Source: an uncultured Thermomicrobiales bacterium
GTDB lineage: Bacteria > Chloroflexota > Chloroflexia > Thermomicrobiales > Thermomicrobiaceae
Assembly: GCA_937891245.1 (NCBI GenBank)
Contig: CALAGB010000269.1
Location: 1 to 11,794, forward strand
Length of the DNA stretch: 11,794 nt
Direction: 5' to 3'
Shown: piece after piece, positions 1 through 5,528 of the stretch
How positions within the stretch are numbered: position 1 is the first letter of the stretch
How the letters are laid out: every line of letters begins with the position of its first letter
Notes under the pieces: generated by a model
Database searches by the model: none
What the model was told of the DNA's origin: nothing
What the model saw: only the letters and a program-made list of their open reading frames with translations
Made by a program: the position numbers and the translations under genes

Positions 1-281
1 TGTGGGCGATCAACGCCGATCAGGAAGGCACCCCAGAGCAGATCAAACATGTCATTGATGAGGTACGGGCCAATGGCTATCCGGTCGTCTTCTGCGAGAG
101 CACGGTCAACGCGAAGGCGATGCAGCAGGTCGCTCAGGAGACCGGCACACATTTCGCCGGGACGCTCCATGTCGATTCTTTGACGGCTGCCGATGGCGAC
201 GCCCCGACGTATCTGGACATGCTGGCGTTTAACGTGAATACGATTGTCAACGGCTATGCCGACGCGAGCGGTGGTTCGTAG
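1..281 (+). CDS. Metal ABC transporter substrate-binding protein, C-terminal fragment (PsaA/SitA/TroA family)
   Basis: The gene enters from the left edge; the first complete codon is at 3 and TAG is at 279-281, leaving the last 92 residues. The protein captures Mn, Zn or Fe outside the membrane and delivers it to the permeases encoded downstream. The fragment matches the C-terminal lobe of cluster A-I binding proteins: an INADQEGTPEQI segment like INTEEEGTPEQI of PsaA, then VVFCESTVNAKAM, then LHVDSL followed by GDAPTYLDMLAFNVNTIV. By alignment from memory with pneumococcal PsaA, the Asp of VDSL (codon 174-176) corresponds to the metal ligand Asp280. The two His ligands and the Glu ligand lie outside the window, so the metal cannot be judged. 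The gene order ATPase, permease, permease after it supports the call. The N-terminal signal sequence is not visible. Confidence 0.9.
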   Translation, partial: WAINADQEGTPEQIKHVIDEVRANGYPVVFCESTVNAKAMQQVAQETGTHFAGTLHVDSLTAADGDAPTYLDMLAFNVNTIVNGYADASGGS

Positions 282-291
282 CGCTCCCTGC

Positions 292-323
292 GAGAAGGGG
301 GCGGGCGCTGGCCGCCTGTTCTC
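292..323 (+). other. Intercistronic stem-loop between binding-protein and ATPase genes
   Basis: The 84-bp gap between the binding-protein stop (281) and the ATPase start (366) contains an interrupted hairpin. GAGAA (292-296) pairs with TTCTC (319-323), and GGCGG (300-304) pairs with CCGCC (312-316). The loop is 7 nt, with internal bulges GGG and TG. No T-tract follows, so it is not a standard intrinsic terminator. Such stem-loops after binding-protein genes are known in other ABC operons to protect the upstream mRNA and keep the binding protein in excess. That role here is inference. Confidence 0.5.
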
Positions 324-365
324 GACCAGCGAGACCTCGCATTCAAGGTGAAAGGCGTGCACCAC

Positions 366-1178
366 ATGAGTGAATCGCTGATAACGGTTGAACGAATTAC
401 CGTTGACTACAACGGCTTTATCGCGCTTCACGATACCAGCCTCACGATTGAGGCCGGGACGATCTGCGCTCTGGTCGGGACCAATGGAGCCGGCAAGTCG
501 ACCCTGTTCAAGGCCATCATGGGCTTCGTGACCCCCACAGCGGGGCGGGTGACCATCGCTGGGGATTCGGTTGCGGCGGCCCAGCGGCGCGGCATCCTGG
601 CGTACATGCCGCAGGCCGAAGAGGTTGACTGGGCCTTCCCGGTGAGCGTCCAGGATGTGGTCATGATGGGACGTTACGGCTTCATGAACATCCTGCGCAT
701 CCCGCGTGAGCCGGACAAAGCGATCGTCGGCGCCTGCCTGGAGCGCGTCGGGATGACCGACTATCGCCACCGGCAGATCAGCGAACTCTCCGGTGGCCAG
801 CGCAAGCGCGTATTTCTGGCCCGCGCCCTCGCTCAGGAGGCGCAGATCATGCTGCTCGATGAACCGTTCACCGGTATCGATGCCAAGACGGAGAAGGAGA
901 TCATGATCCTCCTGCGTGAACTGCGTAATGAGGGTCGCACGATCGTGGTCTGCACCCATGATCTCGCATCAATCGGCACGTTCTGCGATGAGGTCGCGCT
1001 CATCAATCGCACGGTTCTGGCCTATGGCCCGCTTGAGACCACGTTTACGCCCGAGAATATCGCCCATGCCTATGGCGGCGTCTTCAATCATCTCGTCTTT
1101 CACCGAAACGGTGAGCACGAGGACGTGCGTTCTTCCGCCCGGGAACTGGCGCCATCATCTGACGGGGCCGGAGTATGA
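366..1178 (+). CDS. Metal ABC transporter ATP-binding protein (SitB/MntB/TroB type)
   Basis: This 270-residue ATPase drives the Mn/Zn/Fe importer from the cytoplasmic face. All nucleotide-binding motifs are present: Walker A GTNGAGKST (residues 38-46), Q-loop Gln83 in MPQAEEVDW, signature LSGGQ (141-145), Walker B IMLLDEP (161-167) and H-loop His198 in CTHD. The stretch VDWAFPVSVQDVVMMGRYG after the Q-loop is typical of the manganese/zinc subfamily. A GTG at 348 is in frame. I prefer ATG 366 because it starts just before the conserved first strand and has AAAGG about ten bases upstream, but GTG 348 cannot be excluded. The stop overlaps the next gene's start (ATGA at 1175-1178), so translation of ATPase and permease is probably coupled. 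Confidence 0.93.
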   Translation: MSESLITVERITVDYNGFIALHDTSLTIEAGTICALVGTNGAGKSTLFKAIMGFVTPTAGRVTIAGDSVAAAQRRGILAYMPQAEEVDWAFPVSVQDVVMMGRYGFMNILRIPREPDKAIVGACLERVGMTDYRHRQISELSGGQRKRVFLARALAQEAQIMLLDEPFTGIDAKTEKEIMILLRELRNEGRTIVVCTHDLASIGTFCDEVALINRTVLAYGPLETTFTPENIAHAYGGVFNHLVFHRNGEHEDVRSSARELAPSSDGAGV

Positions 1179-2098
1179 TGCACCACGCCTGGCACGTGCT
1201 GATCGATCCGTTTCAGTACCAATTCATGGTCAAAGCGCTCCTGGTCGGAGCGCTTGTCGGCATCGTCAGCGCCGTGCTCTCGTGTTTCGTGACGCTTAAA
1301 GGCCAATCGTTGCTGGGGGACGCCGTTTCGCACGCGGTGCTGCCGGGTGTCGTGCTTGCCTACCTGGCCGGAATTCCTTTCGGCGCCGGCGCGCTCGTCT
1401 CCGGTCTCTCAGCCGTGCTGCTCATCGGCTGGATCGAGCGCAACACGCGCCTCCGCTCAGACGCGGTGATCGGCATCGTGTTCACTACCTATTTCGGTGT
1501 CGGGTTGATTTTGGCCAGCATGATTCCCCGGCTGTCGGACTGGGTCTACAGCAGCTTCGGCTACCGGGCACCCCTGATGAGCGTGAACACGATTCTGTTT
1601 GGCAACGTCCTTGGCATCGCCGACTCCGACGCCCTGCAGACGCTGGTGATCGGGGTAGTGACACTCGGGCTGGTAGTTGTCTTCCGGCGAGATCTGCTGC
1701 TGTTCTGCTTCGATCCGAATTACGCGCGGGCGATCGGCATCAATGTCCGGCGGCTGTCGATGCTGCTCCAGCTCTTGCTGGCGCTGACCATTGTGGTCGC
1801 CCTGCAAACCATCGGTATCGTGCTGGTCGTCGCGATGCTGGTCGCGCCCGGAGCGATCGCGTACATGCTGACGAATCGATTTGACCGCATGCTGCTGATC
1901 GCGGTCGCGAGCAGCGTTGTTTCCTGTGTCAGCGGCATCTACGCCAGCTACTACCTGAATGCGTCGACCGGCGGCTCCATCGTGTTTATTCAATCCCTGG
2001 TGTTCCTGGCGGTGCTGTGCCTTGCCCCCAAGCCTGGCTTGTTCGCCCAGATGCGCACGCGAAACGCGATCCGCCCCACCCCACGTACAACACCATAA
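1175..2098 (+). CDS. Metal ABC transporter permease 1 (ABC-3 family, SitC/TroC type)
   Basis: This 307-residue, highly hydrophobic protein of the ABC-3 (ZnuB/SitC) permease family should form half of the membrane channel. Conserved features are LLGDAVSHAVLPG (about residues 48-60), FDPNYARAIGINV, the LVAPGAIAYML segment and the C-terminal NASTGGSIV motif. Between membrane segments it carries a longer loop (RLSDWVYSSFGYRAPLMSVN) than permease 2. ATG 1175 overlaps the ATPase stop by 4 bp; ATG 1178 is an equally placed alternative. The next permease gene starts 34 bp downstream. A pair of different permeases, as in SitC/SitD or TroC/TroD, suggests a heterodimeric channel. Confidence 0.93.
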   Translation: MMHHAWHVLIDPFQYQFMVKALLVGALVGIVSAVLSCFVTLKGQSLLGDAVSHAVLPGVVLAYLAGIPFGAGALVSGLSAVLLIGWIERNTRLRSDAVIGIVFTTYFGVGLILASMIPRLSDWVYSSFGYRAPLMSVNTILFGNVLGIADSDALQTLVIGVVTLGLVVVFRRDLLLFCFDPNYARAIGINVRRLSMLLQLLLALTIVVALQTIGIVLVVAMLVAPGAIAYMLTNRFDRMLLIAVASSVVSCVSGIYASYYLNASTGGSIVFIQSLVFLAVLCLAPKPGLFAQMRTRNAIRPTPRTTP

Positions 2099-2132
2099 CG
2101 AGCACGACGCAATACCGGGAAGGCGGATATGC

Positions 2133-3038
2133 ATGGTTTTCAATCTCTGGGACTGGTTCGCGGAACCCTTTCAATTTTCGTTCATGCAGACGGCGCTGAT
2201 CGTCAGCACATTCGTCGGGGTCGTCAGTGCCGTACTCTCCTGCTACTTAATCCTCAAGGGCTGGTCGCTCATGGGGGATGCGCTCTCCCATGCCGTGCTG
2301 CCTGGAGTCGTGTTTTCCTATATCCTGGGCTTGCCGTTCGCCATCGGATCGTTTGTTTCCGGCCTACTCTGTGCGCTGACGATTGGCTGGGTCAAGCAAC
2401 ATTCACGGGTCAAGGAAGACACGGTCATCGGGCTTGTCTTCACCGCCGTCTTCGCACTGGGGCTGATTCTCATCTCGCGCACACCCAGTGACGTGCACCT
2501 GATGCATTTCATCTACGGGAATGCGCTGGGGATCGAACACGACGATTTCATCCAGACACTCGTTTCGGGCGCGATCGTGCTCGTTGTGGTTGCCATCCTC
2601 CGGCGGGATCTCATGCTCTTTTGTTTCGATCCCAATCACGCGAGGGCAATTGGCCTGAACACCACGGTGCTCCACTATCTGCTGCTGGCGCTCCTGACGC
2701 TGACCGTGGTGGCGGCGCTGCAGGCCGTGGGGCTGATCCTGGCGATCGCGATGCTGATCACCCCCGGAGCGATCGGCTATCTGCTCACCGAGCGCTTCGA
2801 TCGGATGATGCTTCTGGCCGTCGGCGCGGCGGTGCTGTCAAGCGTCATTGGGGTGTACGCCAGCTTCTATCTCGATGCTTCGACCGGCGGCTGCATCGTG
2901 GCCACGCAGGCCATGCTCTTCTTCGCCGTCATGATTCTCGGTCCGCGGCGCGGCCTGCTGGGCCAGGCCCTTCAACGCCGGCGCACCCGGCAGGTGATCG
3001 CCTCAAACAAGCCGATCGCGGCGTACGACGGTCCGTAG
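2133..3038 (+). CDS. Metal ABC transporter permease 2 (ABC-3 family, SitD/TroD type)
   Basis: This 301-residue paralog of the preceding permease shares LMGDALSHAVLPG, FDPNHARAIGLN, ALQAVGLILAIAMLITPGAIG and DASTGG with it. It lacks that permease's longer extramembrane loop before the GNALG segment. The open frame extends back to 1959, but ATG 2133 is chosen for three reasons: it has GGGAAGG nine bases upstream, it starts with MVFNLWDWF aligned with the paralog's N-terminus, and it avoids an overlap of about 140 bp with permease 1. It is the fourth gene of the importer operon. No DtxR/MntR regulator is visible nearby. No hairpin with a T-tract follows the stop, so transcription could read into the next gene. 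Confidence 0.93.
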   Translation: MVFNLWDWFAEPFQFSFMQTALIVSTFVGVVSAVLSCYLILKGWSLMGDALSHAVLPGVVFSYILGLPFAIGSFVSGLLCALTIGWVKQHSRVKEDTVIGLVFTAVFALGLILISRTPSDVHLMHFIYGNALGIEHDDFIQTLVSGAIVLVVVAILRRDLMLFCFDPNHARAIGLNTTVLHYLLLALLTLTVVAALQAVGLILAIAMLITPGAIGYLLTERFDRMMLLAVGAAVLSSVIGVYASFYLDASTGGCIVATQAMLFFAVMILGPRRGLLGQALQRRRTRQVIASNKPIAAYDGP

Positions 3039-3055
3039 CTAAGACAGACTCCTAC

Positions 3056-3083
3056 TTGAAGATCTGTGTGTATACGCTAGTAT
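3056..3083 (+). promoter_or_regulatory. Possible sigma-70 promoter for the unknown gene at 3124
   Basis: TTGAAG (3056-3061) is separated by 16 bp from TAGTAT (3078-3083) in the 85-bp gap after the importer operon. This gap is clearly more AT-rich than its surroundings. Both hexamers deviate from consensus. The call rests on position, spacing and composition only. Confidence 0.35.
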
Positions 3084-3123
3084 TGTCAGCGAATCGTATT
3101 TTCATTACGTGAAGGAGATTCGG

Positions 3124-3750
3124 ATGGTCGAGCAACCAGCCACAGGTGGGCAACCGGATTTCCGGCAGCTCGGCTGCGAGACGATCAATCGGTTTCTGAG
3201 CCGCGACCATATACCGCGACCGCAACGACCCGCGCAGCCGGTCGTGCCGGAGGACGTAACGGTCCGCTGCCAGCGCGTCTGGCCGCACGTCACAATGATT
3301 GGTCCGCGTCTAAACGGCGCCGATTTCGCTGCTGCTGTCGTGCAGGCCGAGCCAGAGGGACAACTCCTGTCCTTCTTCATCCAAGCAGTTCGGCAACCTG
3401 GCAGCACCGATTGGCACGTCGGCAGCAGCTTGGGCGGGCAGCATCCGGAGCATCTGCGCGACCGCGCGGGCGGTACCCTACTGGCTGGCGGCTTTTGCGT
3501 CTGCCTCGGTGGCATTGGGGCGGTGCCGGAGGGTGGCTCGATTCGGGTTGAGATGGCGAATGGCGACGTCTTCGAGAGCCGTTGTGAGGATGGCTGCTGC
3601 ATTGTCTTCGCACCGGTCACCTCGCCGCCGAGTCCCGACGACCACGTGACCGTGCGCTACCTGGGGCCGGATGGAAATGAACTCGCGGCCCAAACGACCC
3701 ACATCGGCGACGGCAAGCCGCCGCCCGGCGTCCGTCCGGCGCCGGGCTGA
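3124..3750 (+). CDS. Hypothetical protein, 208 aa, unrecognised family
   Basis: I do not recognise this protein. The start is ATG 3124, with GAAGGAG at 3111-3117 six bases upstream; the in-frame GTG at 3109 lies before that ribosome binding site and is unlikely. No signal peptide or membrane segment is evident, so it is probably cytosolic. The N-terminal third is Pro/Gln-rich (GGQPDFRQLGCETINRF). The middle contains short hydrophobic strands. The second half has glycine-rich strands (GGTLLAGGFCVCLGGIGAVP, SIRVEMANGDVFES, CCIVFAPV, VTVRYLGPDGNEL) that read like a small beta-sandwich. Five cysteines cluster in CVC and CEDGCC within about 35 residues, which could mark a metal site or disulfides. 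The tail is Pro/Gly-rich. It lies 85 bp after the metal importer, so a link to metal homeostasis is possible but unproven. Its stop is only 5 bp from the stop of the converging gene. Confidence 0.75.
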   Translation: MVEQPATGGQPDFRQLGCETINRFLSRDHIPRPQRPAQPVVPEDVTVRCQRVWPHVTMIGPRLNGADFAAAVVQAEPEGQLLSFFIQAVRQPGSTDWHVGSSLGGQHPEHLRDRAGGTLLAGGFCVCLGGIGAVPEGGSIRVEMANGDVFESRCEDGCCIVFAPVTSPPSPDDHVTVRYLGPDGNELAAQTTHIGDGKPPPGVRPAPG

Positions 3751-3755
3751 ACCTC

Positions 3756-4229
3756 TCAGGCGGCTTCCCAATCCATGATCGTTGATAGCCGGAAGACGGG
3801 ATGTCGGTGCGCTTCGCGGACGAAGTCAGCGAGCGGCGCGTCCGGTGTGACATCAAAGTAGGCACGGACAAAATCGGGAGCCGCCGCCACACTCTCTTTC
3901 AGGATCGGTGCCGCCTGCTCGGCTGGCAGCTCGGCGGCGGAGACGTGCTCGGTCATGCCGCTGTAGGTCAGCATCGCCTCACCGGCCGCGCGCAGGTTGC
4001 GCACCCAGTTGACTTCGCCAAAGGCACCGATCAGATAACGCTCGCCCTGACGTTCGACAACGACAAGCGGCACGCTGTGTGGTTCACCGCTCATACGGCC
4101 GGCTACGGTGAGCAACGCGGTCTTATGCAAGCGGAGACCAGAGCGGATGGCCGCCTTCGTGAAGAGGTTTCCCATGCGAACGAAGGGCGTAACGCGATAC
4201 GTTTTGGTCAGAGCGACGACTTCTTTCAT
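3756..4229 (-). CDS. DDN-family deazaflavin (F420)-dependent oxidoreductase-like protein
   Basis: This 157-residue protein has the split beta-barrel signature of the nitroreductase / F420H2-dependent quinone reductase family (PF04075-like). The signature is LLTVAGRMSGEPHSVPL (residues 39-55), then a strand pair with ERYLIGAFG, then NWVRNLRA (74-81). Known members bind F420, some bind FMN or heme, and they reduce quinones or nitro compounds. The substrate here is unknown. ATG 4229 is chosen over the in-frame start at 4262 because GGGGAGG sits seven bases upstream of it. The gene lies 86 bp downstream of the tetR gene on the same strand with no clear promoter between, so it is probably co-transcribed and controlled by that repressor. 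The N-terminal residues before the barrel form the short helix usual in the family. Confidence 0.8.
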   Translation of the reverse strand: MKEVVALTKTYRVTPFVRMGNLFTKAAIRSGLRLHKTALLTVAGRMSGEPHSVPLVVVERQGERYLIGAFGEVNWVRNLRAAGEAMLTYSGMTEHVSAAELPAEQAAPILKESVAAAPDFVRAYFDVTPDAPLADFVREAHRHPVFRLSTIMDWEAA

Positions 4230-4315
4230 GGCAATACCTCCCCATCGTGAGCGCGACGGCATTCAACGCGAACAAGCGAGCGTTTAGACAAGCGAGATCT
4301 GTCGCGAGCCGCGGC

Positions 4316-4924
4316 TTATGGTTCGTGCCGTGGTCGCAGCCCGAGCCAGCGTTCCAATTGATCGAACGTCTGATCGACGCGCATTGGACGTAGCGCGGCG
4401 ACCGTCGAAAAGATGATTCCCTTGATAGCGACGATCATCAGCGCCGCCGTGTCGTCGGGATTCAGTTCAGGATCGAGACATCCTTCGGCGATGGCGCGAC
4501 GCAGCAATTCAGCCATCTTGCGGTGCCACGGATCGTCGGTATCTTTCATGATCTGGGCGATCACCGGGTCGCGCGGCGCGCGTAACGATAGTTCACCAAG
4601 CACCACGAAGAGATCGGTCTCCTCCTTGAGGAGTTGCCGCAACGCACTCAGGTGCCAGCGCAGCTGTTCGGCGGCTGAGCCTTCGTTCGGCATCGACTCG
4701 CGAAAACGGAGCAGGGCGCTGGCAACGACACCGCGAATGAGCGATTCCTTGGTCGGGAAGTAGTAGTGGAGCGTCGCGATATTGACCCCGGCATCAGCCG
4801 CGACATCACGCGTCCGCAGCCCTTCAAGCCCGCTCTCGGCGATACGCCGGAAGGCGGCCTCCGTCAACGCTTGCCGCCGCTGCATCTTATGATCTTCGCC
4901 GGTCAGAGCGTTATCGTGGCCCAA
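4316..4924 (-). CDS. TetR/AcrR family transcriptional regulator
   Basis: This is a one-component repressor of about 202 residues. The N-terminal helix-turn-helix reads ALTEAAFRRIAESGLEGLRTRDVAADAGVN..TLHYYFPTKESL (about residues 19-62), with the YYF-x-TK-E-L ending typical of TetR proteins. The C-terminal alpha-helical domain (ligand binding, dimerisation) is divergent and gives no ligand hint. Possible starts are TTG 4942, TTG 4924 and ATG 4885. TTG 4924 is preferred because GGGAGAG lies five bases upstream and because the predicted transcription start (about 4948) leaves almost no leader for TTG 4942, which lies inside operator 1. The two operators in its own promoter point to autorepression, and the oxidoreductase gene downstream is the obvious co-regulated target. 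Confidence 0.88.
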   Translation of the reverse strand: MGHDNALTGEDHKMQRRQALTEAAFRRIAESGLEGLRTRDVAADAGVNIATLHYYFPTKESLIRGVVASALLRFRESMPNEGSAAEQLRWHLSALRQLLKEETDLFVVLGELSLRAPRDPVIAQIMKDTDDPWHRKMAELLRRAIAEGCLDPELNPDDTAALMIVAIKGIIFSTVAALRPMRVDQTFDQLERWLGLRPRHEP

Positions 4925-4936
4925 AACAACTCTCCC

Positions 4937-4954
4937 AATCAATCACTTGATTGA
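4937..4954 (-). promoter_or_regulatory. TetR operator 1 (downstream of -10)
   Basis: The 18-bp site AATCAATCACTTGATTGA contains the palindrome TCAATCA-CT-TGATTGA (4939-4954). It lies immediately downstream of the -10 box and covers the expected transcription start. It is a perfect inverted copy of operator 2. Assignment to the adjacent TetR protein is inference from position and symmetry. Confidence 0.7.
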
Positions 4955-4983
4955 AGCGTAGCAAACGAGCAGAGCGGTGTCAA
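4955..4983 (-). promoter_or_regulatory. Sigma-70 promoter of tetR (and probably the oxidoreductase gene)
   Basis: On the minus strand TTGACA (4978-4983) is followed after exactly 17 bp by TACGCT (4955-4960). The -35 box overlaps operator 2, and the -10 box abuts operator 1. Binding at either site should block RNA polymerase. Confidence 0.75.
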
Positions 4984-4997
4984 TCAAGTGATTGATT
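4980..4997 (-). promoter_or_regulatory. TetR operator 2 (over -35)
   Basis: TCAATCAAGTGATTGATT is the exact reverse complement of operator 1. The centres are 41 bp apart, close to four helical turns, so both would face the same side of the DNA. Confidence 0.7.
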
Positions 4998-5031
4998 AGC
5001 AAGCGAGGCGGTTGTGGTCGCGAACGTTACC

Positions 5032-5197
5032 GTCGCCCCGACCCCGCCGGGGGAGCGGGTCGTCGGACCCCGAACGGGTTGGCGCTAGCGGCCCGGTCGG
5101 GGGAGTATGTCGTTGGACCCTGAACGGGTTGCCGCCCGATACCCGCCCGGGGATAAATGCCCGGGCTCCAAGGGCGAAGCCCACTGAAGGGGCTGAG
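5032..5197 (+). repeat. Composite repeat element, copy A
   Basis: Two 50-bp units (5032-5081, 5082-5131) are followed by a terminal unit (5132-5197). The last 33 bp of each 50-bp unit (5049-5081 and 5099-5131) agree at 28 positions; they start GGGGGAG and end GAACGGGTTG. The terminal unit has CCCGGG (5146-5151) and CCCGGG (5160-5165) around a GATAAATG loop. It then has GGGC-GAA-GCCC and AGCCC-N7-GGGCT stems, ending GGGGCTGAG. Reading frames across this region translate to Pro/Arg/Gly-rich strings and are not genes. The element starts about 35 bp upstream of the tetR promoter region. See copies B and C. Confidence 0.8.
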
Positions 5198-5235
5198 CCG
5201 GAACCGGAGCACCTCGCCATCCCGAGCCGTCTTGC

Positions 5236-5335
5236 CTGTCATTCCGAGCCGCAGCGAGGAATCTCCTCCCCGTCTCCGCGAGCACGGCTATCAGGACACG
5301 AGAGGGAGATGCTTCGCTGCGGCTCAGCATGACAG
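5236..5335. repeat. Paired-palindrome element (MITE-like, CATTCCGAGC type)
   Basis: Two 31-bp arms (5236-5266 and 5305-5335) are inverted copies of each other at 27 of 31 positions and begin/end with CTGTC/GACAG. Each arm is itself a hairpin. ATTCC (5241-5245) pairs with GGAAT (5258-5262), and ATGCT (5309-5313) pairs with AGCAT (5326-5330). The 12-nt loops (GAGCCGCAGCGA and its reverse complement) are identical. About 38 bp of unrelated DNA lies between the arms. I recall similar CATTCCGAGC...GCGAGGAATCT palindromes dispersed in many bacterial genomes, but cannot search here. No ORF lies inside. Confidence 0.75.
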
Positions 5336-5372
5336 GAGTTGGAACACTACTTCTACTGCGAACGAACGCGCT

Positions 5373-5505
5373 CTCAGCCCCTTCAGCGGGCTTCGCCGCA
5401 GGAGCCCGGGCATTTACCCCGGGCGGGGCCGGGCGACGCCTCGCTCGGGGTCCGATCACCCGTTCCCCCGGGCGGGTATCGGGCGGTAACACGTTCGGGT
5501 TCGCC
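5373..5505 (-). repeat. Composite repeat element, copy B (inverted to copy A)
   Basis: Read on the minus strand, this copy has a partial unit ending CCGAACGTGTTA, then a complete 50-bp unit starting CCGCCCGATACCCGCCC, then the terminal unit down to CTGAG. Against copy A the terminal unit differs by one deleted A in the ATAAAT loop, a three-base change (AAG to TGC) and one A-to-G change. It starts about 25 bp beyond the stop of the DUF4129-like gene and is read in the same direction, so the operon transcript could include it. Confidence 0.78.
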
Positions 5506-5528
5506 TCATCCATCGCCCATCGAGCGTG

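Noticed and set aside
1959..2132. Upstream extension of the second permease frame
   Set aside because: It overlaps the end of permease 1 in another frame, is Pro/Cys/Arg-rich, and the good ribosome binding site and family N-terminus point to ATG 2133.
3072..3083. ATAC-GCTA-GTAT inverted repeat after the importer operon as a metal-regulator box
   Set aside because: Arms of only four bases in an AT-rich gap are easily due to chance, and it is behind the operon rather than in front of it.
5146..5197. Terminal unit of repeat copy A as an intrinsic terminator
   Set aside because: It has strong stems but no T-tract on either strand, and it lies upstream of tetR rather than behind a gene. Copy B could still slow transcription of the MoxR operon, but this cannot be shown from sequence.
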